A DNA stretch of 64,000 nucleotides from Nocardioides sp. W7 (GTDB taxonomy: Bacteria > Actinomycetota > Actinomycetes > Propionibacteriales > Nocardioidaceae), in assembly GCF_022919075.1 (NCBI RefSeq), contig NZ_CP095078.1:4030001-4094000 (forward strand), written 5' to 3'. Below, piece by piece: positions 37,816 to 45,719 of the stretch. Position 1 is the stretch's first letter. Every line of letters starts with the position of its first letter. The position numbers and the translations under genes were made by a program. The notes below the pieces were generated by a model. That model had not been told where the DNA came from, ran no database searches, and saw only the letters and a list, made by a program, of their open reading frames with translations.

Positions 37816-38645
37816 GCGCCCGGCGGTGTCTCGAAGGTCTGCGCGAGGACCGCCTGTTCGGCGGAACCGAGCAGGGCGAGCAGCTCTCGGCGCTGGTGGG
37901 AGACCGCCGCCGCAACGCCCGCCGCACCGGAGTCGTCGGCGAGGACGGCCGGCGTCAGGTCGCGGGCCAGGTCCCACCGAACCTGGACTGACCCGAGCTC
38001 GTCGTCGCCGGCCAGCGACGCCGCCGCCACCAGGAACGCCTCGAAGGTGGCCACGTCGGCCTGACGCCCCATCCGGACCGCGGCCTCGTGCTCCTCCTCC
38101 ACCACGAGCTCGCGGGCGACCGCCATGCAGTCGCCGGCCGCGCCGAGGAGCTCCACGACGAGCTGCTCGGCCGTGCGCTCCTCGAGACGGTCGGCGGCAT
38201 GCCCGTTGCGTCGGCCCTGCGAGGGGACCACGTCGATCAGGTGGTCCAGGCGGAAGAACCCGTCGAGCACGGGCTCGTGCAGGGAGTCGTCCAGGGCACC
38301 GATCATCGCCTCCCGGGCCAGGTGCACGACCCCGTCGGGGGCCAGCTCGAACTCGACCTGGTCGGCGACCGCCTCGACGGCGCGCGCGACCGCCTCGCCG
38401 ATCGCGGCGAGCTCCGCGTGCGGGTCCACCGCGAGCAGCAGTCCGCTCTCCCACACGACCTCCTCCAGGCGGTGCAGCTCGACCGCCCAGGTGGTCAGCA
38501 GGGCCGACCACACCTCGCCCCGACGGGCATGGCCCCGAGCCAGGCCGTCGAGTCGTTCCCGCACCGGTGCGGCCTCCCCGGCGCCGGAGGTGGTGGCGGA
38601 GGTGGTGGCGGTGGCGGAGGTGGTGGCGGCGGTGGCGGTGTTCAT
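37812..38645 (-). CDS. Hypothetical protein in the pilM-pilD operon
   Basis: A 277-aa, probably cytoplasmic, largely alpha-helical and acidic protein. The N-terminus is a low-complexity Ala/Thr/Ser stretch encoded by a GGAGGTGGTGGC-type repeat. No signal peptide or membrane segment is visible, and I recognise no domain. Its place between pilO and pilD implies a role in pilus assembly or regulation. Confidence 0.75.
   Translation of the reverse strand: MNTATAATTSATATTSATTSGAGEAAPVRERLDGLARGHARRGEVWSALLTTWAVELHRLEEVVWESGLLLAVDPHAELAAIGEAVARAVEAVADQVEFELAPDGVVHLAREAMIGALDDSLHEPVLDGFFRLDHLIDVVPSQGRRNGHAADRLEERTAEQLVVELLGAAGDCMAVARELVVEEEHEAAVRMGRQADVATFEAFLVAAASLAGDDELGSVQVRWDLARDLTPAVLADDSGAAGVAAAVSHQRRELLALLGSAEQAVLAQTFETPPGA
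38586..38640. repeat. GGCGGAGGTGGT-type low-complexity repeat
   Basis: About 55 bases of imperfect tandem GGCGGAGGTGGT/GGTGGC units at the 5' end of the minus-strand gene ending at 37812. They encode its Ala-Thr-Ser N-terminus. Confidence 0.7.
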
Positions 38646-39691
38646 GAGCGGATCCCCGCGGTGTGCTCTGAACCGCGGCGCGACCAGCGGCTGGCCCGCC
38701 GATGGCCGCCACCGAGGAGGGCGACGGGGCGGACGGGTTCGACGGACGGGGGCTCGACTGACAGGGGCTCGAAGGACGGGGGCTCGACGACCGCCGGCTC
38801 GACCGGACCGGGGTCCGCGGACCCGCTGAACACCGGCTCGCTCCGGTGCTCGACCCGGACCTCGACCCGGACCTCGGCCGGTGCCTCGGCCCGGGCTGCG
38901 ACCGGCGCTTCGATACGGGCTTCGGTCGGTGCCTCGGTCGGTGCTTCCGCACGGGGGGCCGGCGGCGGGACCGGCGCGGCGGCGGACAGCTCCGCCGGAC
39001 GTGGCGCGCTCTCGAGCACGGTCCCGGCCGGCACCGTCGGCAGCACGGGTCGATCGACGACGGCGCCTGCGTCCAGCCGCTCGATCGCCGCGACGACGCG
39101 GGCCATCGTGCGTTCGGGAGCCTCGTCGGCACCGGTCCGGCCCGCGAGCCCACGCAGGGTCGCGCCCACCTGACGACGGTAGCGCTGGGTGCCCGGCGCG
39201 GGGACGTCCGGACCGAGGATCGGAGCCGCGTGCGAGGGACGCTGCGCCGGGATCTCGGCGGGGTCGTCGGCCAACCGCTCCAGCGCCTGCTCCAGCGTGC
39301 GCACCTGGGCCCGGAGCGAGCGGACCTCGACCGGATCCGACCCGTGCTCCGCGATGATCGCGCCCTCCAGGGGAGCGATCTCCGGTCCAGTGACCTCCGG
39401 TGCTGGGACCTTCGGTGCTCGGACCTTCGGGGCTGGGACATTCAGCGGCGCCGAGTCGGCGTCGGTGCCGTCCTCGGCGGCCGGGTCCGGAGCGGGGGCT
39501 CCGGGGTACGCCGGGAGGTCGATCGCCGCGGAGTCGACCGCGGGCGCGCCGGCCGCCGGCGCGGGCCGGCCGGCCGTCTCGGCGTCGACGTCGTCGCGGG
39601 CGGTACGACGGCGCCGCAGCGCCACGAGCGCGAGCAGCAGCACGATCGCGGCCGCTCCGAGCAGGCCGCGCAGAAGCTGGTCGTTGTCCAT
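38642..39691 (-). CDS. Single-pass membrane protein with Pro/Glu-rich repeats, pil operon
   Basis: A 349-aa protein. One membrane helix lies near residues 8-25, followed by an RRRR stop-transfer, so most of the chain is probably cytoplasmic. The rest is Pro/Ala/Glu-rich with short repeats: APKVRAPKVPAPEV near 87-100, several EAPTEA/EAPVAA units and VEPPSFEP/VEPPSVEP near the end. A coiled-coil-prone segment (EVRSLRAQVRTLEQALERL) is in the middle. It sits where pilP would be in Gram-negative loci. The family is unknown. Confidence 0.72.
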   Translation of the reverse strand: MDNDQLLRGLLGAAAIVLLLALVALRRRRTARDDVDAETAGRPAPAAGAPAVDSAAIDLPAYPGAPAPDPAAEDGTDADSAPLNVPAPKVRAPKVPAPEVTGPEIAPLEGAIIAEHGSDPVEVRSLRAQVRTLEQALERLADDPAEIPAQRPSHAAPILGPDVPAPGTQRYRRQVGATLRGLAGRTGADEAPERTMARVVAAIERLDAGAVVDRPVLPTVPAGTVLESAPRPAELSAAAPVPPPAPRAEAPTEAPTEARIEAPVAARAEAPAEVRVEVRVEHRSEPVFSGSADPGPVEPAVVEPPSFEPLSVEPPSVEPVRPVALLGGGHRRASRWSRRGSEHTAGIRS

Positions 39692-39718
39692 CGGATCCTC
39701 CGGTCGGGTGGGGCGGTG

Positions 39719-40321
39719 CTAGGGCTCGGGGACGGGCTGGATGACGAACATGCTCCCGAGCACCGTGGTCGCGTAGGTCCCGTCCTGGCCACTGAGGCTC
39801 ACCGAGGTCACCAGGTAGGCCCGGGCCATCTGCTCGAGGTTCTTCAGGAACCGGACGGTCTGGTCGTAGCTGCCCGCCACGCTCACCGTGACCTCCTGCC
39901 GGCCCAGCTGGTTCGTGGCCGCCGCGGGACTCGCACTCACGGCACCGGTCTCCGGGTCGGGCCCGCCGAGGGTCGGCGCGCTCGGGGACAGGGTGGTGAC
40001 CCCGTCGGAGCCGATGCCGGCGTCGACCGCGGCCGCGGTGACCGCGGTGAAGAGCCCGGGCTGGTCGGCCGTGGGCGGAAGCTGCTCGGCCAGCCGGCGC
40101 GCGACCTTGCGGGTGGCTCCCAGGTCCTCCGCCTGCCGGCGCAACCGGGTCAGCTCGAGGCCGAGGGCGTCGTTCCGGTCCTGGACCATCACGACCTCCG
40201 CACGGGTCTCGGTCAGCTTGTCGGTCCGCGGACCGACCACCAGGAGCCAGCCGAGGGCCGCCACCAGCAGCAGGGCGACCGCACCGACGAGCTTGTTCCC
40301 GGCCGGGGTCCTCGGTCTCAT
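39719..40321 (-). CDS. pilO: Type IV pilus inner-membrane platform protein PilO-like
   Basis: A 200-aa bitopic protein. A short basic N-terminus and one membrane helix (about 10-28) are followed by a coiled coil (ETRAEVVMVQDRNDALGLEL) and a ferredoxin-like domain with YDQTVRFLKNLEQMARAYLV, typical of PilO. It would pair with PilN outside the membrane. The ATG overlaps the pilN stop by 4 bases. Confidence 0.87.
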   Translation of the reverse strand: MRPRTPAGNKLVGAVALLLVAALGWLLVVGPRTDKLTETRAEVVMVQDRNDALGLELTRLRRQAEDLGATRKVARRLAEQLPPTADQPGLFTAVTAAAVDAGIGSDGVTTLSPSAPTLGGPDPETGAVSASPAAATNQLGRQEVTVSVAGSYDQTVRFLKNLEQMARAYLVTSVSLSGQDGTYATTVLGSMFVIQPVPEP

Positions 40322-41031
40322 TCGTCCCCCTCGGGGAAGAGGTCGGCCGCGAGCCGGGCGTAGCGACCGCTGAAGACCTTCTCGGACAGGCCAACCGAGC
40401 CGCTGAAGGCGACCTGGGTGGAGTCCGCGACGGTCGTCGTGGTGATGAACGGCTCCACGAAGAGGGCGTCTCTCGACAGGGCGACGACGAACTCCCCGAC
40501 GCCGGCGCGGCTGTCCGCCGTGCCGGCGATGGAGACGCAGCCCGCCACCACCAAGGTGTTGAACGGGTCCGGTCCGGGACACGCGGAGGTCGTCGCCGCG
40601 GCCTCCTCGGTGGCCGCGGCCGGGTCGGCCAGGGCGACGGTGAGGGTGTCCAGCTCGGCGCCGGCGGGCAACGCCCTCTCGACGCCGGACAGGACGTCGG
40701 AGAAGAAGATCTCGCCCGACATCGTCTCCTGCGCGGTGGTGACCTGGGCGCGGACTCCCGCCACGTAGGTCTGCACCGGCTTCAGCTCGGCGACGGACGC
40801 GGTCAGCTGTCTCGTCTGTTGCGCAGCCGCGTCGACGTCCTGCTGAGCGGTGCGGATCCGCAGCTGCTGCACCACGGCGACGGCGACGATCAGCGTCAGC
40901 AGGGCGACCCCGCCGAGCACGAACCGGCGCCGCAACCGGTGCACGGCGATCAGCCCGAAGGCGGCCGGGGAGAGCAGGTTGACCCCGGGCAGCCCGGGGG
41001 CGGGGTGCTGGGTGGCCCGACGACCGATCAT
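40318..41031 (-). CDS. pilN: Type IV pilus platform protein PilN-like
   Basis: A 237-aa protein. The N-terminal cytoplasmic segment has the PilM-binding PGVNLLSP motif (residues about 15-22). A membrane helix (about 38-57), a coiled coil and a ferredoxin-like domain follow. An insert with two cysteines (TSACPGPDPFNTLVVAGCVSI, quoted as SACPG and AGCVS) is unusual. The ATG overlaps the pilM stop; an in-frame start 6 codons upstream is possible. Confidence 0.87.
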   Translation of the reverse strand: MIGRRATQHPAPGLPGVNLLSPAAFGLIAVHRLRRRFVLGGVALLTLIVAVAVVQQLRIRTAQQDVDAAAQQTRQLTASVAELKPVQTYVAGVRAQVTTAQETMSGEIFFSDVLSGVERALPAGAELDTLTVALADPAAATEEAAATTSACPGPDPFNTLVVAGCVSIAGTADSRAGVGEFVVALSRDALFVEPFITTTTVADSTQVAFSGSVGLSEKVFSGRYARLAADLFPEGDE

Positions 41032-42134
41032 CGTCCAGCCCCCACGCACAGCCCGGCCGGTACGGCGAGCGCGGTGACCTGCTGCGGATCGAGCTCGGAG
41101 CGACCGACCCGGAGGTGCTCGCGCACGTCCAGCGACGAGACCGCCAGACCGAGCCGTTCACCGAGCAGGGCGTCCAGGCCACCGAGGCGCGAACCGGCGC
41201 CGGTGAGCAGCAGACGGTCGATGGAGACCGCCTCCAGAGCGCCGTACGGGTCCATGGTCGACGTGCGGTAGAAGTCCAGGGTCGCCTCGATCTCCGCGAC
41301 CAGCTGGTCGGCGGCCGCCGCGATCGTGCTCTGCGCCGGGTGCGGGCCCTCGGCCGGCACCCGGGGGTCGGCGGGGATCGCGGGGAGACCGCCGAGACCG
41401 AGGGCGATCTTGGTGCTCTCCGCGTCGTCCCAGGTCCAGTCGTAGCGCTGCTGGACCGCGTGGGTGATCGTGTCACCGCCGAGACCGGCGATCACCCGGA
41501 CGAAGCGCGGGACTCCCCCGGCGTGCACGACGACGGAGGTCAGGTCGGCGCCGATGTCGACGATCGCCTCGACGGCACCGGCGGGCGTGAGGCCGTCCGG
41601 GGTGCGGGCCCGGACGAGGGCGAAGGGCATCAGGTCGACAGCGTCCACGTGCAGCCTGGCGCCGTGCACGGCCGTGACCAGGGAGTCCACCAGGTCCCGG
41701 GCCGCCGCCACGAGGAGCACCCGGGCCTTGCGGTGCAGCACGCCCTGGGCGTCGGGCAGCTCGGGCTCGCCGAGCAGGTAGTAGTCGAGGTTGGCGTCCT
41801 CCACCGGGAACGGCAGCACGTCCTGGACCTGGTAGCGCAGCGCCCTGCGGAAGTCCTCGGGCGGCATCCAGTCCAGGTCCACCTGGCGCACCAGCACCCC
41901 CGCGTTGGCGATGCCCAGCACGACCCGCCTGCTCCGGAACCGGCCCACGGACCACAGGTCGCGCAGGGACTCGGAGAGGACGGCGGAGTCGACGACGGCG
42001 CCGGCGCGGACCGCCCCCCGGGGCAACGGGACCTCGGCGAACCGCTTGACGGCGAAGGAGCGCCGCCGCGGGACCAGCTCGACAGCGCGCACGCCGGAGG
42101 TACCGACGTCGAGCCCGATCAGGGTGGATGGCAT
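41028..42134 (-). CDS. pilM: Type IV pilus assembly ATPase-fold protein PilM
   Basis: A 368-aa actin-like (FtsA/PilM) cytoplasmic protein. It begins with GLDVGTSGVRAVEL, the phosphate-1 motif, followed by the typical RYQVQDVLPFPVEDANLDY segment, DIGAD and the LTGAGSRLGGL adenosine motif. It binds the N-terminus of PilN and links the platform to the motors. The ATG has GGAGG 7 bases upstream. It is first in the six-gene minus operon, behind a sigma-28-type promoter. Confidence 0.92.
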   Translation of the reverse strand: MPSTLIGLDVGTSGVRAVELVPRRRSFAVKRFAEVPLPRGAVRAGAVVDSAVLSESLRDLWSVGRFRSRRVVLGIANAGVLVRQVDLDWMPPEDFRRALRYQVQDVLPFPVEDANLDYYLLGEPELPDAQGVLHRKARVLLVAAARDLVDSLVTAVHGARLHVDAVDLMPFALVRARTPDGLTPAGAVEAIVDIGADLTSVVVHAGGVPRFVRVIAGLGGDTITHAVQQRYDWTWDDAESTKIALGLGGLPAIPADPRVPAEGPHPAQSTIAAAADQLVAEIEATLDFYRTSTMDPYGALEAVSIDRLLLTGAGSRLGGLDALLGERLGLAVSSLDVREHLRVGRSELDPQQVTALAVPAGLCVGAGR

Positions 42135-42170
42135 GGCGTGTCCTCCGGTGGCGGTGGCTTCACCGAGGTG

Positions 42171-42197
42171 TTCGGTCCTGCCGGCGCCGTACTTGAG
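42171..42197 (-). promoter_or_regulatory. Sigma-28 (WhiG/FliA)-type promoter of the pilM operon
   Basis: On the minus strand: CTCAAGT (42197-42191), 14 bases, then ACCGAA (42176-42171), 36 bases before the pilM start. It matches the CTCAAGT-N14-GCCGAT pattern shared by six sites, equivalent to the known TAAA-N15/16-GCCGATAA sigma-28 consensus. Confidence 0.72.
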
Positions 42198-42245
42198 CCT
42201 CGGCCGGGGCTTCAGTGCGACGGGCGTGTGCTGGTCCGATACGGG

Positions 42246-42272
42246 CTCAAGTGCGGCAGGCTCGCTGCCGAT
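42246..42272 (+). promoter_or_regulatory. Sigma-28 (WhiG/FliA)-type promoter of the pilT-rsiG-pilB operon
   Basis: CTCAAGT (42246-42252), 14 bases, GCCGAT (42267-42272), 44 bases before the pilT start. It faces away from the pilM promoter, so the two pil operons diverge from one 180-bp region. Confidence 0.78.
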
Positions 42273-42316
42273 GTTGATGACGCTGTCTTTCCCCCCATGT
42301 CCTGAGGAGCGTCCGG

Positions 42317-43420
42317 GTGAGTCCACAGATCACGCCCTACCTACGTGCCGTCGTCCTGAACGGCGGGTCCGACCTGCACCTCAGGCCGTCCCGGCCGCCG
42401 CGGGTCCGGATCGGCGGGTCCCTGGTGCCCCTGGAGGTCGAGGCGATGTCCCCCGCCGCCGTCGACGTCCTGGTCCGCGAGACCATGACCGCCGAGACGG
42501 CCGCGCACTTCGACCTGCACCACGAGGCCGACTACGCCCTCGTGGTCGACGGCGTGGGCCGCTTCCGGGTCAACGTGTTCCAGACCCGCGGCGAGGTCGG
42601 CGCGGTGCTGCGGTTGGTCGGTGAGTCGCCCACCTCGCTGCACGAGCTCCGGATGCCCGACATCGTCCGCCGGCTGGCGCTGGAGCCTCGGGGGCTGGTG
42701 CTGGTCACGGGACCGACGGGATCGGGCAAGTCGACGACGTTGGCCGGCATGGTGGACGCCGTCAACGAGAGCCGACCGGTGCACGTGCTGACCCTGGAGG
42801 ACCCGATCGAGACCATCCACGAGGACAAGCTGGCCAGCGTGACCCAGCGCGAGGTCGGCACCGACACGAGTGACTGGTCCTCGGCGCTGCGCGCCGCGAT
42901 GCGTCAGGACCCCGACGTCATCCTGATCGGGGAGATGCGCGACGCCGAGACCGTGCGCAGCGCGCTCTCCGCGGCCGAGACCGGGCACCTGGTGCTGTCC
43001 ACGCTGCACACCAAGGATGCCAAGGAGACGGTCGGGCGGATCATCGAGTTCTTCCCGGCCACCGAGCACCAGCAGGTCCGACACGCGCTCGCCTCCTCGC
43101 TGCGGGGCATCGTCTGCCAGCGGCTGGTCACCCGGATCGACGGCGCCGGGCGCACCGCCGTGATGGAGATCGCGGTCAACACCCCCCGGCTCGCCGAGGC
43201 GATCGCCCATCCCGACCGCACCGAGCTGATCCCGGAGATCGTCGCGGACGGTGGCTTCTCCGACATGCAGACCTTCGACCAACACCTGGTGAGCCTGGTC
43301 CGCCAGGGCGAGGTGAGCCCGGAGGTCGCCACGGCCAGCAGCAGCCGTCCGCACGACTTCTCGGTGATGCTCAAGCGCGCCGGTGGCGTGCCGGCGCTGC
43401 AGGGCGCGCGGGTGTCCTGA
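42317..43420 (+). CDS. pilT: Type IV pilus retraction ATPase PilT-like
   Basis: A 367-aa secretion-superfamily ATPase. Walker A is GPTGSGKST; the Asp box contains LTLEDPIE, Walker B is DVILIGEMRD and the His box is HLVLSTLHT. The N-terminal GGSDLHLRPSRPPRVRI is typical of PilT/PilU. It would power pilus retraction. The GTG start has GAGGAGC upstream. Its stop overlaps the ATG of the anti-sigma-like gene. A second PilT-like ATPase is encoded at 45720. Confidence 0.92.
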   Translation: MSPQITPYLRAVVLNGGSDLHLRPSRPPRVRIGGSLVPLEVEAMSPAAVDVLVRETMTAETAAHFDLHHEADYALVVDGVGRFRVNVFQTRGEVGAVLRLVGESPTSLHELRMPDIVRRLALEPRGLVLVTGPTGSGKSTTLAGMVDAVNESRPVHVLTLEDPIETIHEDKLASVTQREVGTDTSDWSSALRAAMRQDPDVILIGEMRDAETVRSALSAAETGHLVLSTLHTKDAKETVGRIIEFFPATEHQQVRHALASSLRGIVCQRLVTRIDGAGRTAVMEIAVNTPRLAEAIAHPDRTELIPEIVADGGFSDMQTFDQHLVSLVRQGEVSPEVATASSSRPHDFSVMLKRAGGVPALQGARVS

Positions 43421-43944
43421 TGGCCGAGCGGGGGTCGAAGAAGGCGGGACCGGTCCGGCGCTCGAGCCTGGCGCCGGCGATGCCGAGCGCGGACCTGGTC
43501 GAGCTCGACCTGCCCCGGCTGCGGGCCTACCGGCTCCAGCTGGAGGCCGAGGAGGAGAAGGTGTCGTACTGGCGCCGGCTCGTGCACGCCCGCACGGACG
43601 TCCTGCAGGCCCAGTCGAGCGCCGGACACTCGCTCACGCTGGACGACCTCACCCGGGCCCTCGGCGATACGGCCACCGGTCGGGTCCGTCGGGTGCTGCT
43701 CGACGTCAAGCCCGCCGACCCGCTCCCGGAGCTGCCCGAGCTCGCCGAGATGTGCCTCGCCCGGGTGGACCACGAGGACGACGACGGGCTCGCCGACGCG
43801 TTGGCGCGCCTGGACCTGGCCGAGCGGCAGCTCACGGCGTACCGCCGAGCGCTCCACGAGCGCATCGACGAGGCGACCGGCGAGCTGATCCTGCGCTACC
43901 GCGAGGACCCACGCGCCGCCTTGGCGCTCATCCCACAGGAGTGA
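43420..43944 (+). CDS. rsiG: RsiG-like c-di-GMP-responsive anti-sigma factor (twin motif)
   Basis: A 174-aa soluble helical protein. Two copies of a spaced motif are visible: E45-x3-S49-x2-R52-x3-H56-x3-D60 and E135-x3-T139-x2-R142-x3-H146-x3-D150. RsiG of Streptomyces carries E-x3-S-x2-R-x3-Q-x3-D on each arm of an antiparallel coiled coil, and with c-di-GMP it sequesters the sigma factor WhiG. Here Gln is His in both copies and Ser is Thr in the second. The gene lies between pilT and pilB (TGATG overlap), and a WhiG-type sigma is encoded at 58097. The symbol is by motif and context; function is inferred. Confidence 0.75.
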   Translation: MAERGSKKAGPVRRSSLAPAMPSADLVELDLPRLRAYRLQLEAEEEKVSYWRRLVHARTDVLQAQSSAGHSLTLDDLTRALGDTATGRVRRVLLDVKPADPLPELPELAEMCLARVDHEDDDGLADALARLDLAERQLTAYRRALHERIDEATGELILRYREDPRAALALIPQE

Positions 43945-43947
43945 CCC

Positions 43948-45645
43948 ATGAACGCACCCGCACCGGCCGGCGAGACCGCCCACGTCCTCCTCGAGCACGG
44001 CCTGATCACCGAGGACGACCTGCGCCGCGCCACCGACCGGGCGGGGCTCGAGGGCCGTCCCGTCGTCGAGGTGCTCCTGGACCAGGGCGCGGTCGACCGG
44101 ACGGACCTGCTGCGCACGACCGCCGCTGCGGCCGGTCTGGGGTACGTCGATCTCACCGACTACCCGGTCGACGGCAGTGCGGCCGCCCTGCTGCCGGCCG
44201 ACTACGCCCACCGCTCGGCGGTCCTCCCGCTGAGGCAGGAGGACGGCGAGCTGCTGGTGGCGGTGTCCGTGCGGCAGGCGGGCAACATCGAGCTCAAGGA
44301 CGACCTGACCCGGATCACCCGCCGCCACATCCGGTTCGTGATCGCCAACCGGGCCGAGATCGTGACCAAGATCGGGCAGGTCTACCGAGCCGAGGGCGAG
44401 CTGCAGGACCTCACCTCCGGCCTGACCACCGACGAGGACAGCCACGACGGCGACCTCGCCGACCTCACCGAGGTCTCGGACGAGGCACCGGTGGTCCGGT
44501 TCGTGAACCTGCTCATCGACCAGGCGATCAGCGACCGCGCCTCGGACATCCACATCGAGCCCGCCGAGAACGAGCTGCGCGTCCGCTACCGCATCGACGG
44601 CGTGCTCGTCGACGCCCACCGCTCCCCCAAGAACATCCAGAACGGCGTCATCTCGCGACTCAAGATCATGGCCGAGATGAACATCGCCGAACGGCGGGTG
44701 CCGCAGGACGGCCGGATGTCGCTCAACCACCGCGGGCGCCGCATCGACCTGCGCGTGGCGTCGCTGCCGACGGTGTGGGGCGAGAAGATCGTGGCCCGCA
44801 TCCTCGACAACAGCCAGACCCGGCTGGGGCTGGAGGACCTCGGCTTCAGCCACGGCAACTTCGAGCGGTACCGGGAGTCCTACACCAAGCCCTACGGCAT
44901 GATCCTGGCGACCGGGCCGACCGGGTCGGGCAAGTCGACGACCCTCTACGCCACCCTGAACCAGCTCAGCCGGACCGAGGTCAACGTGATCACGGTCGAG
45001 GACCCGGTGGAGTACCGACTGCCCGGGATCAACCAGGTCCAGGTCAACCAGAAGGCCGGTCTGACCTTCGCGGGCGCGCTGCGCTCGATCCTGCGCTCCG
45101 ACCCCGACATCGTGCTGATCGGCGAGATCCGTGACCACGAGACCGCACAGATCGCCGTCGAGGCCGCGCTCACCGGTCACCTGGTGCTCTCCACCCTGCA
45201 CACCAACGACGCGCCCTCGGCCGTCACCCGGTTGGTGGAGATGGGCATCGAGCCGTTCCTGGTCGGCTCCGCGATGGATGCCGTGGTGGCCCAGCGGCTG
45301 TGCCGCACGCTGTGCCCGCACTGCAAGGAGAGCTACCAGCCGGAGCCGGCCGAGCTCGTCCGGGTCGGCTTCTCGCCCGCCGAGGACGGCGGGATCCCGA
45401 CGCTGTTCCGGCCGGTGGGCTGTGCCCGGTGCGCCCGGACCGGGTATCGCGGCCGGATGGCGCTGCACGAGGTCATGACCGTCACCGAGGAGATCGCCCA
45501 CCTCGCCGTCAGCCGGGCCTCCACGGAGGCGATCGCGCGTGCGGCGTACGACGGCGGGATGGTCGGTCTCAAGCAGGACGGCTGGGCCAAGGTCGCCCAG
45601 GGCCGCACCTCGATCGAAGAGGTCCTGCGCGTCGTCGTGATCTGA
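43948..45645 (+). CDS. pilB: Type IV pilus extension ATPase PilB
   Basis: A 565-aa assembly motor. An N-terminal GSPII_E/MshEN-type region (about 1-150), whose c-di-GMP-contact residues look degenerate, precedes the catalytic core: Walker A GPTGSGKST, Asp box ITVEDPVE, Walker B DIVLIGEIRD and His box HLVLSTLHT. The tetracysteine zinc motif of extension ATPases is present (CRTLCPHC and CARCARTG), separating it from the two PilT-type proteins. It starts 3 bases after the rsiG-like stop. Confidence 0.94.
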   Translation: MNAPAPAGETAHVLLEHGLITEDDLRRATDRAGLEGRPVVEVLLDQGAVDRTDLLRTTAAAAGLGYVDLTDYPVDGSAAALLPADYAHRSAVLPLRQEDGELLVAVSVRQAGNIELKDDLTRITRRHIRFVIANRAEIVTKIGQVYRAEGELQDLTSGLTTDEDSHDGDLADLTEVSDEAPVVRFVNLLIDQAISDRASDIHIEPAENELRVRYRIDGVLVDAHRSPKNIQNGVISRLKIMAEMNIAERRVPQDGRMSLNHRGRRIDLRVASLPTVWGEKIVARILDNSQTRLGLEDLGFSHGNFERYRESYTKPYGMILATGPTGSGKSTTLYATLNQLSRTEVNVITVEDPVEYRLPGINQVQVNQKAGLTFAGALRSILRSDPDIVLIGEIRDHETAQIAVEAALTGHLVLSTLHTNDAPSAVTRLVEMGIEPFLVGSAMDAVVAQRLCRTLCPHCKESYQPEPAELVRVGFSPAEDGGIPTLFRPVGCARCARTGYRGRMALHEVMTVTEEIAHLAVSRASTEAIARAAYDGGMVGLKQDGWAKVAQGRTSIEEVLRVVVI

Positions 45646-45653
45646 CCGGGACC

Positions 45654-45680
45654 CTCAAGTCCCGCGATCCCGGCGCCGAT
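45654..45680 (+). promoter_or_regulatory. Sigma-28 (WhiG/FliA)-type promoter of pilT2-pilC
   Basis: CTCAAGT (45654-45660), 14 bases, GCCGAT (45675-45680), 39 bases before the second pilT start. It allows the second half of the plus-strand pil genes to be transcribed separately but by the same sigma factor. Confidence 0.75.
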
Positions 45681-45719
45681 GACCGAGGTGGTAGATCCCC
45701 ATCGTCCGCCGGAGGAATC

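Noticed and set aside
43948-44400. PilB N-terminus considered as a c-di-GMP-binding MshEN domain
   Set aside because: The general helical pattern is there, but the RLG and terminal Gln residues of the two MshEN motifs are missing, so nucleotide binding is not supported.
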